Positions 27,010-35,063 of a stretch of 64,000 nucleotides of DNA are shown here, piece after piece. The stretch covers positions 248,001-312,000 of the forward strand of contig NZ_JAPQEZ010000003.1 in NCBI RefSeq assembly GCF_026798195.1, read 5' to 3'. The notes beneath the pieces were generated by a model. That model saw only the letters and a program-made list of their open reading frames with translations, was not told the DNA's origin and did no database searches. Origin of the DNA: Lentilactobacillus senioris. Its GTDB lineage: Bacteria > Bacillota > Bacilli > Lactobacillales > Lactobacillaceae. The translations under genes and the position numbers were made by a program. Numbering within the stretch: the stretch's first letter is position 1; each line of letters opens with the position of its first letter.

Positions 27010-27630
27010 TCATGGTTCATTCCTCTTTTGAAACAGATAAATAATCACGCAAATTAACTTTGTATCTTTTCTTACACCTTGTTGTTCAATGGATTGATTC
27101 ATCCAATTAGTCTGAGAAGCAGTGGGATTATAACTATAAAAAGTAATAATATCTGAACCACCATGGTTCAAAGATTTATTAATCGAACGAATTTATGCCA
27201 TTCCATTAAAATCAGCCGCTTCTTCATAGTGTTTGAACTTAGTATAACCATGACAAAATTTCTGTGACTTAACTTTTTGCGGTTTATCATCACCCTTAAA
27301 TCTAATTTGTTGTCCTGTTGGGATATAAGTTAATTGCATTGGACTAACTGAATCATCCCACAATTTTGAAATTCCCAATTTATCAATAGCCCAAAGATAT
27401 TGATAAAAAAATAGAATCTCTTAAGGCTACTGCCACCTTTCGCAAAACAACAGCATTTACTTGAGTGTCAGTCATGATTCCCATAATAATTTCAAGCGAA
27501 ATAAAAGAGGATTTGGTTGAACCACGTCCTCCTTTGAGCCAATAATTAGAATATTCATGATTTTTAATATCATAATGCAGACCATAAAACGAGGGATCAA
27601 TGATATCGCTTAACCATCGTTTTCAACTCC
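27010..27630 (-). pseudogene. Broken phage large terminase (N-terminal half)
   Basis: Joined minus frames read like the ATPase half of a PBSX-type TerL: YWLKGGRGSTKSSFISLE with Walker A GGRGSTKS, then NAVVLRKVAVALRDS. After a frameshift near 27400 come WAIDKLGISKLWDDS and YKFKHYEEAADFNGMA-like sequence, a stop at about 27195, and then ITFYSYNPTASQTNW. The nuclease half is missing. It follows an intact terS, so it marks a decayed prophage distinct from the intact one on the right. Confidence 0.85.
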
Positions 27631-28041
27631 CGGAACATCGTCAATAATTTGGGCTGGATTAACGTTGGCTTTCAAATTATTCTTGTCCATACACATTGCA
27701 TAACGTTTTCCAAATAATTCGGCAACTTTTACTATATCAGTTATTTGGGGTGTCGCTTCTACCTTCACACCTCCAGGAGTAACGATAGTTTCTTTTTCTT
27801 CACCACGTCTTACTCGAGATAAGAATTCCATCACATCTTGTTGGAAATCGATCTTATCGTTGTGTATTTCAGAAAACTGTTCCTTTAAGTAACTTGAAAT
27901 GACAGGTTTTGACAAGTTTTCAGCTCTTATTTGTCGAGCAGAGTCTTCATTGTAACCAGATTTAATGGCAGCCTGCGTAGCATTACCACTAATTATATAT
28001 TCGTCAGCAAACTTTTGTTGCTTATTTGTTAGTTTTGCCAT
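27610..28041 (-). CDS. Phage small terminase subunit (decayed prophage)
   Basis: The 143-residue protein has an N-terminal helix-turn-helix region typical of Terminase_2 small subunits: LTNKQQKFADEYIISGNATQ, AAIKSGYNEDSARQI and VISSYLKE. It would recognise phage DNA for packaging. The gene is intact but its partner large subunit is broken, so it has no packaging role now. It is unrelated in sequence to the terS at 60153. Confidence 0.88.
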   Translation of the reverse strand: MAKLTNKQQKFADEYIISGNATQAAIKSGYNEDSARQIRAENLSKPVISSYLKEQFSEIHNDKIDFQQDVMEFLSRVRRGEEKETIVTPGGVKVEATPQITDIVKVAELFGKRYAMCMDKNNLKANVNPAQIIDDVPGVENDG

Positions 28042-28059
28042 TTGCAGGCCTACTTCTTA

Positions 28060-28767
28060 TTAATTTTCAGTATTTTTCTCAGTGTCATCTTTTTTTGCAT
28101 CTTTCTGGCTAACTAATTCTAAATTTTCAATTGGACCCTCTAAAATTTTACCGTTAAGATCTTTTACCTCAAGATGAAAAGATACATCCTGCGAAACTGG
28201 AGAGTTTTTAAATAAAAATTTGTACAAACTAATATATTCTACCGTTCCTGATTGACTCCCTTTTGAGGGCACAATATAGTACCTGTCGGGATCAACTATT
28301 TGATCCCCATCATTCCACTTGACACAGCTAGATATTACTCGCAGTAAATTATTAATATTCTCTGACATTTTGAATTTTTGATCAAAACTAAATTCCGTCA
28401 TTAAGTCCTTTCTAGTCATTCCAATACTGGCTAGAGCGAAACTAAGTAAAAAATCAGCATCGGGGACTAACGTAATCTTCACGGATGTATCCGATTTACC
28501 AAGATTTACGACATCAAACTTCAAATTATACATGTCAAAAGCAAGATCTTTTTTCTGTTCCAGTTTTAAATTAATTTTTTCTTTATCTACTGACAAGTAT
28601 AAAGATAACACTACTGCAGAGAATGTCGCTATGGCTCCTATCCAATCAGCAAGACTTCCAAAATTGTCATCAATAAAGAACAAGCATACAACCAATAGTC
28701 CACCAAAAATTGATGAAAAAAATGAAATCAAAATAGATTTCATGTATTTACTAATAAATCGTCTCAT
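28060..28767 (-). CDS. Phage membrane protein upstream of terS
   Basis: The protein of about 235 residues has two N-terminal transmembrane segments (about 11-30 and 38-58), the second reading GSLADWIGAIATFSAVVLSL, then a soluble extracellular or cytoplasmic domain. ATG 28767 follows GGAGG. The same two-helix start occurs in the genes at 62204 and 60644 beside the other prophage's terS. The family function is not known to me. Location suggests a moron-type gene. Confidence 0.72.
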   Translation of the reverse strand: MRRFISKYMKSILISFFSSIFGGLLVVCLFFIDDNFGSLADWIGAIATFSAVVLSLYLSVDKEKINLKLEQKKDLAFDMYNLKFDVVNLGKSDTSVKITLVPDADFLLSFALASIGMTRKDLMTEFSFDQKFKMSENINNLLRVISSCVKWNDGDQIVDPDRYYIVPSKGSQSGTVEYISLYKFLFKNSPVSQDVSFHLEVKDLNGKILEGPIENLELVSQKDAKKDDTEKNTEN

Positions 28768-29200
28768 AATATTACCTCCAATAAAAAAGCATAGCAAAAC
28801 CACAGCGTTTTCACCAGAGTACACAATGGAGGCAAAATAACAATCCGAGATAAAAATATACATATTAAAAACGCCCCGGCGAAAGGACATCTATCATCTC
28901 ACCTAGAGTACCTCAAATTCAGCGATATAAAGTCTAGTGCGGATTCGAACAACTCCCCGCCAACCGCTAGATTCCTGAAAGAATGTTATAAATAAAGTTT
29001 GAATTAATCTATGCTACTACTTATAAAACTTTAAAATAGGCATTAAATAACACGTTTTTGACACTATTTGGACAAATCATTATAGATAAATCTTCAATGG
29101 CTCTTCCTTCATCTATAATGTACGGTTAACCTAGTTATCCAAAATAGGTTATTCGTGTTCCGGTTAGCCACTAAAGCTAGTTGATATGTTTCTTTAGCAT
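28768..29200. other. Gene-poor phage spacer
   Basis: No convincing gene is seen. The minus strand contains a tRNA-like T-loop (GTTCGAATC, near 28944), but its flanking stems do not pair well. An AACCTA/TAGGTT hairpin lies near 29132-29154. In the intact prophage the equivalent place upstream of terS also has tRNA-like sequence. Confidence 0.5.
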
Positions 29201-29689
29201 TTACTTCACGAAACAATCCCCACTTGCCTTAAATTCTGTTAGATAATAATTATTGGGTGCTTGTTTGTTAATCACATGAAGTAGCTCTGGAGCATCTTTA
29301 ACAATTGACTCATATTTTAACCACTCGTACCGATTTTCGTGATTAATACTAGGAACAACCACCACATAATTGTTAATGTGAGCTTTAATATCCACTCCTA
29401 GAAACCAACCAATGTTTTGTTGAATGAAGCTGTCGTTAGTAATCATAAACCAATCCCAGAATCGTTGCGCATTTCTTACTTTTAATTCAAAGCTGTTATT
29501 AATACTTCTTTCGTAAAATTAAATTTGTGTTTTATTAATTACCTTTACAGACATAATTATTTCCCCTTCCATTAATTTTTCTTTTTGATAGTCCAAAATG
29601 GTAAAAAGTTGTAGTAGCCTAACATCTTGATTCATCGGCTTTTCCATAATTTCTTCAACTGTGTGATTAACTTGTTCGCGTGTAACCAT
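29201..29689 (-). pseudogene. Phage gene with an in-frame stop
   Basis: One minus frame runs from ATG 29689 (MVTREQVNHTVEEIMEKP, behind AGGGTAAAG) to a TAA at 29519-29521. It then continues in the same frame with plausible coding sequence (FYERSINNSFELKVRNAQRF, FWDWFMITND) to a stop at 29201. A single nonsense change best explains this. The full product would be about 162 residues. No known domain is recognised. Confidence 0.65.
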
Positions 29690-29810
29690 TGCTTTACCCT
29701 GCTTTCTGGCTTATCATAACCATATACATTACTTAAATATGAGTTTGTTAGCACGCCTATCGGTTGCCCCGGTGGGCGTTTTTATTGTATAAAAATTTGA
29801 TATTACCCCC

Positions 29811-29999
29811 TTATCTGAATTCATCTAAACTAATGTCTAATGCATAAGCAATTTTGACCATTAACTCAAAACTGGGTTTCTTTATTTTTCCGTTTTTAAA
29901 TGAATAAAGTACCGAGTTACTCTTAAATCCGATTAAATTGGATAACTGATTAATGCTTAATTCCTTTTCATCCAAAATTCGTTGAACTTTATTCCACAT
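29811..29999 (-). CDS. XRE family transcriptional regulator (decayed prophage)
   Basis: The 62-residue protein is a bare helix-turn-helix domain: LSINQLSNLIGFKSNSVLYS and ELMVKIAYALDISLDEF. It has an AAGGAGG ribosome-binding site. It is divergent from the gene at 30127, and two CAATATAT-containing sites lie just upstream, fitting a Cro/CI-type switch. No C-terminal repressor domain is present, so it may be a Cro-like regulator. Confidence 0.88.
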   Translation of the reverse strand: MWNKVQRILDEKELSINQLSNLIGFKSNSVLYSFKNGKIKKPSFELMVKIAYALDISLDEFR

Positions 30000-30016
30000 T
30001 AGATCACCTCCTTCGT

Positions 30017-30058
30017 CAATATATAGTGTCTAACAAATATTCCATGTGCAATATATTG
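30017..30058. promoter_or_regulatory. Candidate operator pair for the XRE regulator
   Basis: Two near-identical palindromic sites, CAATATATAG (30017-30026) and CAATATATTG (30049-30058), stand 32 nt apart in the divergent spacer right upstream of the regulator gene. Confidence 0.5.
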
Positions 30059-30126
30059 AGTTTTTAAATTAATCATTGTAAAATAATAATCACATTAGGT
30101 ATATGCAATGAATCGATAGGGAGCTG

Positions 30127-31110
30127 ATGAAAAAACAAATGGATAATAAAACCGGATATTTTAATTCTGATGAATTCAAAAGAATGCAAAAACAGTTAGA
30201 TCGTGTCGCAAAATTGACTGAATCTAATAGAAAATGGTTAAAACAAGTTAACTTGGCCTATAACCCTGTATTTAATCAAGTAAATACAGTGAATAGGACC
30301 ATAAACTCTGCAATCAAAACAGCCGGCATAAGTCAGCTAGATATTAAACGAAATAACGAATTTTATAGAAATATTCTTAAAGGTATTCCCCATACAAATC
30401 CTTCAATTGCTTTAGGAACTAGAAATCAGTTATTAAATAACTATCGGTTTATTCAAAATTCGCCTTCTGTTAGTGCCATAGAATTAGCAATGAAGCCTCT
30501 TAAAGATTTCAATAAACGTTATGGTAAAACTATGACTATTTCTCAGATAGCTGCTCAATCCGCTAAATCTCAAAATTTTTGGTTAAAAGAAATTCAAAAA
30601 CTTGCATTAACAAATATAAAAACAAGTACTCAATTCAACCACGTAGCTAATGAAATTGGATTAACTACTAATCATCCAACTGAAGAGCAACTTCAAAAAA
30701 GAATGGAAATACTACCTCCAGAAATTTCTCAAGAAATTGTTGAAGAATCGGAAAATATTGTTTCTAATGATATTACGGTTCAGAAAGAAGAAATCCACAA
30801 TGTAGTTCAAAATCATTCCAATCAAAATGATGATAATCGCATTCATCACGCCATAGAAATTGGAAAAAATAAAATTAAAGAAATTAAAATTGATTACGCG
30901 TCCTTTCCGGAATGGCAAAAACCATTTTTTTCTGGATTTTTTGATTACTGTTCTGGAGCATTAATAAATTTGTGGATACACAATATAGGAATTTCGTTTA
31001 CCGTTTCATTTTTAAGCTTGTTATTTGTTCAAAATGTAACTAAAATACACTCCGATTCAAAAAAATTTGTAAATAATAAATCAAATGACCCATGGAATAA
31101 TAAATTTTAA
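30127..31110 (+). CDS. Unknown phage protein with C-terminal membrane segments
   Basis: The 327-residue protein has a basic N-terminal region (MQKQLDRVAKLTESNRKW), a long helical soluble part, and two hydrophobic C-terminal segments (about 267-283 and 285-303: LINLWIHNIGISFTVSF and LLFVQNV). I do not recognise it. It lies between the XRE regulator and the integrase, the lysogenic-conversion position where superinfection-exclusion and abortive-infection genes often occur. It has its own terminator and looks intact in an otherwise decayed prophage, which suggests selection. Confidence 0.75.
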   Translation: MKKQMDNKTGYFNSDEFKRMQKQLDRVAKLTESNRKWLKQVNLAYNPVFNQVNTVNRTINSAIKTAGISQLDIKRNNEFYRNILKGIPHTNPSIALGTRNQLLNNYRFIQNSPSVSAIELAMKPLKDFNKRYGKTMTISQIAAQSAKSQNFWLKEIQKLALTNIKTSTQFNHVANEIGLTTNHPTEEQLQKRMEILPPEISQEIVEESENIVSNDITVQKEEIHNVVQNHSNQNDDNRIHHAIEIGKNKIKEIKIDYASFPEWQKPFFSGFFDYCSGALINLWIHNIGISFTVSFLSLLFVQNVTKIHSDSKKFVNNKSNDPWNNKF

Positions 31111-31126
31111 AAATATTGAATTTCTC

Positions 31127-31161
31127 GCTCTTCACTACAGTAGATAGTGTTGAGCATTTTT
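31127..31161 (+). terminator. Terminator after the unknown membrane-anchored gene
   Basis: Interrupted hairpin GCTC-ACTA/TAGT-GAGC followed by ATTTTTT. Confidence 0.75.
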
Positions 31162-31169
31162 TAATTACC

Positions 31170-31304
31170 CTATTCAAAAAAGTCTTCCTTAAATTCATCC
31201 CAACTGTGAAACTTACTTGAGTACCTCCCTAGTAAAACACCAATCACTAGCGGCGCACCCAGCATAATTAGCGCTGCAAACAGTTTTCCTAAAATTAAAT
31301 ACAT
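31170..31304 (-). CDS. Small phage membrane protein (44 residues)
   Basis: The minus frame MYLILGKLFAALIMLGAPL starts at ATG 31304 behind AAAGGAG. It has one hydrophobic segment (about 2-25) and a charged C-terminal tail (SWDEFKEDFFE). It is convergent with the gene at 30127 and divergent from the integrase. Function is unknown. Confidence 0.72.
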   Translation of the reverse strand: MYLILGKLFAALIMLGAPLVIGVLLGRYSSKFHSWDEFKEDFFE

Positions 31305-31355
31305 ACGAATCACTCCTTTAAGTCCGCCCGACTACGAAAATAAAGGAATTTAATA

Positions 31356-32300
31356 ATGGCAATAACAAAAAATGGAAATAAATACACAGTTAGAATCAGT
31401 TACAAAGATAAACAAGGAAAATACCGTTCTAAGCAAAAAGATGGCTTTAAATCACGTCGTGAAGCTGAACTATTTGCTAGCAAAATGCTGATGGAATTAA
31501 ACGAGGGTCACGATTTAAATCCCGATATTACTTCTTTTTATGATTTTTTTGTCGATTGGTATAAGACTTATAAAGAATTAAAGCTATCTAATCAAACTAA
31601 GAGTCGTTATCGCATTACGGCAAATGAACTCAAAAAATATTTTGGAGATACTCCGATATCCCAGATAAACAGACGGATATATCAAAAATTTATTAATCAC
31701 TATGGTTCAACTCATGCCAAAAATACAGTTCATAAAGTAAATTCTCTAGTTAGAGCTTGCGTCAGAAGTGCCTTGCTTGACGACATCTTAAAAAAAGATT
31801 TTACGGCAGAAGTAGTTTTAACCTACAACGAATAAAAAAGTGGATTATCTAAATATAGATGAAATAAAACAATTAATTAACTACTTTTCTACTACTCTAT
31901 CAACTAATTTCACCTCCAAACAAATAATTCTTACGGCCATCTTTACCGGCGCTCGGTTAGGTGAAATATCAGCTTTGACGTGGAAAGATATTAATTTTAA
32001 TTTCAAGACCATAGCCATTAACAAAAGTTTGGATTCCTCTACCGGTGATATTAAGAAAACCAATACGGAAGGATCTAATAGAACTATCCGAGCCAATTAA
32101 AGTCTACTGGATATACTTAAGCCTTTGAAAGATAAGTATTTGAGCGATAACGTATTTACTAACCAATACGGAACCGTCCCTTCTTCTGCTGCTGTAAATA
32201 ATACGTTAAGAACCGCTTTAAAAGAGTTAGGTATAAATAGACCTGGTTTTCATTTCCACAGTCTTAGGCACTCTCATGTTGCTTTTTTACTTGCAAAATG
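31356..32300 (+). pseudogene. Broken tyrosine integrase of the decayed prophage
   Basis: Three pieces make a phage integrase: an N-terminal AP2-like DNA-binding part (KYTVRISYKDKQGKYRS) and SAM-like core-binding domain to 31835; after a frameshift near 31836, the catalytic start (IFTGARLGEISALTWKDI, catalytic Arg) to a TAA at 32098; then FHFHSLRHSHVAFLLAK (His-x-x-Arg region) ending in a TGA near 32300. The C-terminal tyrosine region is missing. It therefore cannot catalyse excision. Confidence 0.9.
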
Positions 32301-32671
32301 AACGTTTATAACTCAACTCCTAACGCCGCTTGTGAATAATATGGCCGTTACAAACGCGTTACAAATTTAATGGTTTTCTATGGTTTTGTATGGCTTTTTG
32401 GGGTGATTTTTCACAAATAAAAACGGCCCTACACGTTGGTGTAGAGCCATTTATATACTAAGTATAATTCACAAATGATGCCCCGAGCAGGAGTAATGAG
32501 TGTTCTGTAACCATTGATATATAAGCATTTTAAAATTAATTGTCCCAAATTTGTCCCAAATTTATAATCCTAGAAAATTGTCCATATTTTTGCTTTAATA
32601 AAAAAGTTTGCTCAATAATAAAAAAATCGCTCCCCTTTTTACGTATCTACCTATATAAAGGGAGTGATGAA
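32301..32671. other. Spacer between the decayed and intact prophages
   Basis: No gene is seen. It contains the terminator at 32425-32448 and a tandem TGTCCCAAATT repeat (about 32540-32560), a sequence type often found near integrase ends. A prophage junction probably lies here, but I could not identify a core site. Confidence 0.45.
32425..32455 (+). terminator. Terminator downstream of the integrase remnant
   Basis: Hairpin GGCCCTACAC/GTGTAGAGCC with loop GTTG, followed by ATTTATAT. Confidence 0.75.
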
Positions 32672-32839
32672 ATGAATTCTGATTTTGTGTACCATAAACA
32701 CGCTGGTCAATTTTGCATCATGGCTAAGGGCAATCTTGCTGAAGATGTTGTTCTGCTGCAAGTTGGATATGGAGAACAACACTTGCACTACATCATGAGC
32801 TTTAATGAGTGGAAAAAAGTGCAAAAGGTATTGCAATAG
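32672..32839 (+). CDS. Small phage protein (55 residues)
   Basis: ATG 32672 follows GGGAGTGATGA. The product (MNSDFVYHKHAGQFCIMAKG) is a small alpha/beta-type soluble protein ending in a charged helix. No family is recognised. The 3' end overlaps the -35 of the downstream candidate type I toxin promoter. Confidence 0.6.
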   Translation: MNSDFVYHKHAGQFCIMAKGNLAEDVVLLQVGYGEQHLHYIMSFNEWKKVQKVLQ

Positions 32840-32859
32840 TATGCCAAATGGCATATAAT
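32831..32859 (+). promoter_or_regulatory. Strong promoter for the candidate type I toxin mRNA
   Basis: TTGCAA (32831-32836) and a perfect TATAAT (32854-32859) are separated by 17 nt. The transcript would run to the terminator at 33122-33152, about 290 nt. Confidence 0.7.
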
Positions 32860-32992
32860 ATAGTCATAGTCAAGCGAAGGAGTCATGACCTTCAAACTGA
32901 CTTAGCAAGATAGTGCGTGCCACACCCCTCACTTATTCTAGACAAAAAAGAGGTGGTGGACGTGACTATAACTAGGAAAGGTTTTATGGTGT

Positions 32993-33088
32993 ATGACGTA
33001 TGTAATTGCGTTATACGTGTTATCTAGGGCCGCAATTAATTTTGCTAAAGCCTATCAGATAATAAAAAAAGCTAACCTAAAAGGTTAG
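32993..33088 (+). CDS. Candidate Fst/par-like small hydrophobic toxin (31 residues)
   Basis: ATG 32993 opens a 31-residue frame (MTYVIALYVLSRAAINFAKA...) with a hydrophobic segment and a Lys-rich C-terminal tail, the layout of Fst-class membrane toxins. A GTG at 32962 behind the much better GAGGTGGTGG site opens a different 21-residue frame, so the true toxin frame is uncertain. CCACACCCCTC upstream could fold onto GAGGTGGTGG and hide it. The 3' end lies under the convergent antisense RNA region. Confidence 0.4.
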   Translation: MTYVIALYVLSRAAINFAKAYQIIKKANLKG

Positions 33089-33089
33089 C
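33071..33089 (-). terminator. Terminator of the candidate antisense RNA
   Basis: Perfect hairpin GCTAACCT/AGGTTAGC followed by TTTTTTTATT on the minus strand. Confidence 0.8.
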
Positions 33090-33121
33090 CCACCATAGAA
33101 CCGCACTAGACTTGCGAACAT

Positions 33122-33152
33122 GCAGGGGTTGTGCCAGCAACCTCTGCTTTTT
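33122..33152 (+). terminator. Terminator of the candidate toxin mRNA
   Basis: Hairpin GCAGGGGTTG/CAACCTCTGC followed by TTTTT. Confidence 0.8.
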
Positions 33153-33166
33153 AATACTCATATTAT

Positions 33167-33195
33167 ACAATCAAACTTTTAAAGGAGCAAGACTA
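33167..33195 (-). promoter_or_regulatory. Promoter for the candidate antisense RNA
   Basis: Minus-strand TTGCTC and TATAAT separated by 17 nt, pointing toward the toxin mRNA terminator. It overlaps the ribosome-binding site of the divergent gene at 33196. Confidence 0.6.
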
Positions 33196-33372
33196 ATGAA
33201 CATCGAAGAAATAATCAAACAGCTACTTGATAGCGATATTTCGGCTTACAGAATCGCTAAAGATACTGGAGTATCTCAATCGATCATTACTCGACTACGT
33301 AATGGTGACAGAACGATTGATCAGCTTACAGTTGGGACTGCACAAAAATTAATTGATTATTCAAAGAAGTAA
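33196..33372 (+). CDS. Small helix-turn-helix phage protein
   Basis: The 58-residue protein has an HTH motif, YRIAKDTGVSQSIITRLRNG. ATG 33196 follows AAAGGAG. It is convergent with the gene ending at 33373; their stop codons abut. It may be a DNA-binding regulator of the neighbouring small genes. Confidence 0.75.
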   Translation: MNIEEIIKQLLDSDISAYRIAKDTGVSQSIITRLRNGDRTIDQLTVGTAQKLIDYSKK

Positions 33373-33594
33373 CTACCAGAGTTCACGCCCCTTAGGCTCA
33401 CCCTTATCAAATACTCTTTTTGAATCGTTTAAATAATTTTGTTGGTCATAATTATCAAATCGAGAAAACAGTTTGGAATCATAAGAAGGTAGTACTTCTC
33501 TCCCTCTGTCCTCTCCCCAATCAATTTCACCTACGTTAGGTTCATTTTTTAAATTACCATATTTTTGCATTAATCTTGATTTTTCTTTTTTCAT
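33373..33594 (-). CDS. Small charged phage protein
   Basis: The 73-residue hydrophilic protein (MKKEKSRLMQKYGNLKNEP) has a strong TTAGGAGG ribosome-binding site. It is downstream of the lysozyme gene and beyond its terminator, so it is a separate unit at the end of the prophage. No family is recognised. Confidence 0.65.
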   Translation of the reverse strand: MKKEKSRLMQKYGNLKNEPNVGEIDWGEDRGREVLPSYDSKLFSRFDNYDQQNYLNDSKRVFDKGEPKGRELW

Positions 33595-33640
33595 ATATAC
33601 CTCCTAATAGCAGCTATATCAACAATATAATTATACAACA

Positions 33641-33672
33641 AAAAAGCCCCCAACCAATTAAGGTTGAGGGTT
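33641..33672 (-). terminator. Late-operon terminator after the lysozyme gene
   Basis: Hairpin CCCTCAACC/GGTTGGGGG followed by six T on the minus strand. Confidence 0.88.
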
Positions 33673-33723
33673 TCTTTGGGTTAAAAGTGTACACACCTAG
33701 GATTTTCTAGATAATTAATTATA

Positions 33724-34767
33724 TCACTTAATTTTTTTAACGTAGTTTTTGTTGGCAGTTAGATAAAAACCAGAAGAAGTTTTTAAGATCCATAATCCGG
33801 TTTTACTTTTTACGATATTTTCAATATCAAACTCTTCGCCTTTATAGTACTTACGTAAAGGCTTTTTACGATCAATATCGTGATACAAGTAAGCACTGTG
33901 GATTAATTTTACTCGTTTTAATTTCTTATCAACGTAATACATATTTTTAAAGTGATCTCGATTACCAGAAATCCAGAAACCTGAATCTGTCTTTAAGCGG
34001 GATACCCCGCTCTTCTTCACGTAGATATCTTTAATAACGAATTGAGTCCCAACGTCATAGTTTCTAATTTTAGTTTTAAGATTCTTATCCTTGTAAATGC
34101 CTATTCTAGTGGTAGCAGAAACAAGACGTGGATTAATTTTAAAGTATTCCGGTTTATGTGGCTTAACACCTTTAGTGAGTGCATTTACAAAATCGTAATT
34201 AACATCTTGATGATAACCTGCGAATTTATCTGAATATTGCCAAATATCTGTGTTATCAACTCCTGGCGCTGAAACGCCATAGTTAGCAACCCAAAGCAAA
34301 TCAGCGTGTAAGGCTTTGGCATTTATTCTTCCGGCAGTAAACCAGCTAGCCATAGAGTAAACACCCGTTAGCCTACAGCCCTTACCTTTTAAGTAGTCCG
34401 TAAACGCATTACAGTCAGCAGTAGCCGGATAAGAATTAACTGCTGGGTTTTCAATATCCAGCATCATAGCACAGTTGGTGACATCAAAACCTAAGGCTTT
34501 AGCTTGAGTATAGAAAAAGTCTGCCTCATTGCGAGAGTCAGTGATTCCCCTCATTTCTGAAAAGTGGTAAGCATGCACTTTTAATCCCGCTACTTCCGCA
34601 TTGATCCGTTGAGCTTTAGCCAAAGGGTTAACATAGGCAGTTCCGTAAGCAGAACCATCGGTCACTTTGATAATAACCGCCTTAACCCCTTTCTGCTTCA
34701 TGATACGGAAGTATGAAAGCGAACTAGGCTGATAGCTTGCTACATCAATAACTAAAGGATATCCCAT
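33724..34767 (-). CDS. Phage endolysin, GH25 muramidase
   Basis: The 347-residue protein has an N-terminal glycoside hydrolase 25 domain (about 1-195) with IDVASYQP, IIKVTDGSAY, AYHFSEM and the catalytic MMLDIENP. Two C-terminal repeats follow (about 210-345), ending SRLKTDSGFWISGN and WILKTSSGFYLTAN, probably SH3-like wall-binding units. It cleaves peptidoglycan at lysis. It overlaps the holin stop by 1 nt. No signal peptide is seen, so release depends on the holin. Confidence 0.93.
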   Translation of the reverse strand: MGYPLVIDVASYQPSSLSYFRIMKQKGVKAVIIKVTDGSAYGTAYVNPLAKAQRINAEVAGLKVHAYHFSEMRGITDSRNEADFFYTQAKALGFDVTNCAMMLDIENPAVNSYPATADCNAFTDYLKGKGCRLTGVYSMASWFTAGRINAKALHADLLWVANYGVSAPGVDNTDIWQYSDKFAGYHQDVNYDFVNALTKGVKPHKPEYFKINPRLVSATTRIGIYKDKNLKTKIRNYDVGTQFVIKDIYVKKSGVSRLKTDSGFWISGNRDHFKNMYYVDKKLKRVKLIHSAYLYHDIDRKKPLRKYYKGEEFDIENIVKSKTGLWILKTSSGFYLTANKNYVKKIK

Positions 34768-35063
34768 TATTTGCCCCTCCCGATCAATTCTGAAATTGAG
34801 CTAATCAACTCGTGTCCGCCAGCTGAAGCAAAGCCACCGGCAAGAATACCGTCAGCAACACCAACTAAGAGTCCAGTTGATGGACTATAACCACCCCAGA
34901 TAGCGCCACAAATCATGCCGACAAATAGCGCCACGATAGGCAGATATTGATTTTTGTTAAAGTACGGTGTTACTTTTAAAGTACCCACAATTACATAGGT
35001 AACTGCAAAAATAGTCATCACTACATTTGCATTAACCTGATTTAGTAGTTCTACAATGTCCAT
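34767..35063 (-). CDS. Phage holin
   Basis: The 98-residue protein has three hydrophobic segments (about 12-31, 40-57 and 60-80) and a short tail, fitting a Gram-positive phage holin. It would open the membrane to let the lysozyme reach the wall. It directly precedes the endolysin gene and abuts the gene at 35063. Confidence 0.85.
   Translation of the reverse strand: MDIVELLNQVNANVVMTIFAVTYVIVGTLKVTPYFNKNQYLPIVALFVGMICGAIWGGYSPSTGLLVGVADGILAGGFASAGGHELISSISELIGRGK

Larger units (their letters stand above)
33063..33155 (-). ncRNA. Candidate antisense RNA of a type I toxin-antitoxin locus
   Basis: A minus-strand promoter (TTGCTC, 17 nt, TATAAT) is followed by about 90 nt ending in the hairpin GCTAACCTTTTAGGTTAGC and seven T (plus 33064-33089). 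The RNA would overlap the 3' end of the toxin transcript, the convergent arrangement of Enterococcus par (RNA I/RNA II). Promoters and terminators are seen directly; the RNA is inferred. Confidence 0.5.

Noticed and set aside
28925-28975. tRNA-like sequence with a T-loop (GTTCGAATC) upstream of the decayed terS
   Set aside because: The T stem does not pair and no anticodon arm is visible; it may be a remnant but cannot be called a tRNA.
31840-32100. Separate small integrase-like gene
   Set aside because: It is the frameshifted middle of the broken integrase, not an independent gene.
26435-32490. Shared 11-mer CCTGCTCGGGG near 26449 (plus) and 32480 (minus) as attachment sites of the decayed prophage
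   Set aside because: The copies are in inverted, not direct, orientation, and an 11-base match is expected by chance in a window this long.
28930-33113. Shared 13-mer CCGCACTAGACTT at 33101-33113 and, inverted, at 28930-28942
   Set aside because: Matches of this length are expected by chance, and the surroundings are otherwise unrelated.
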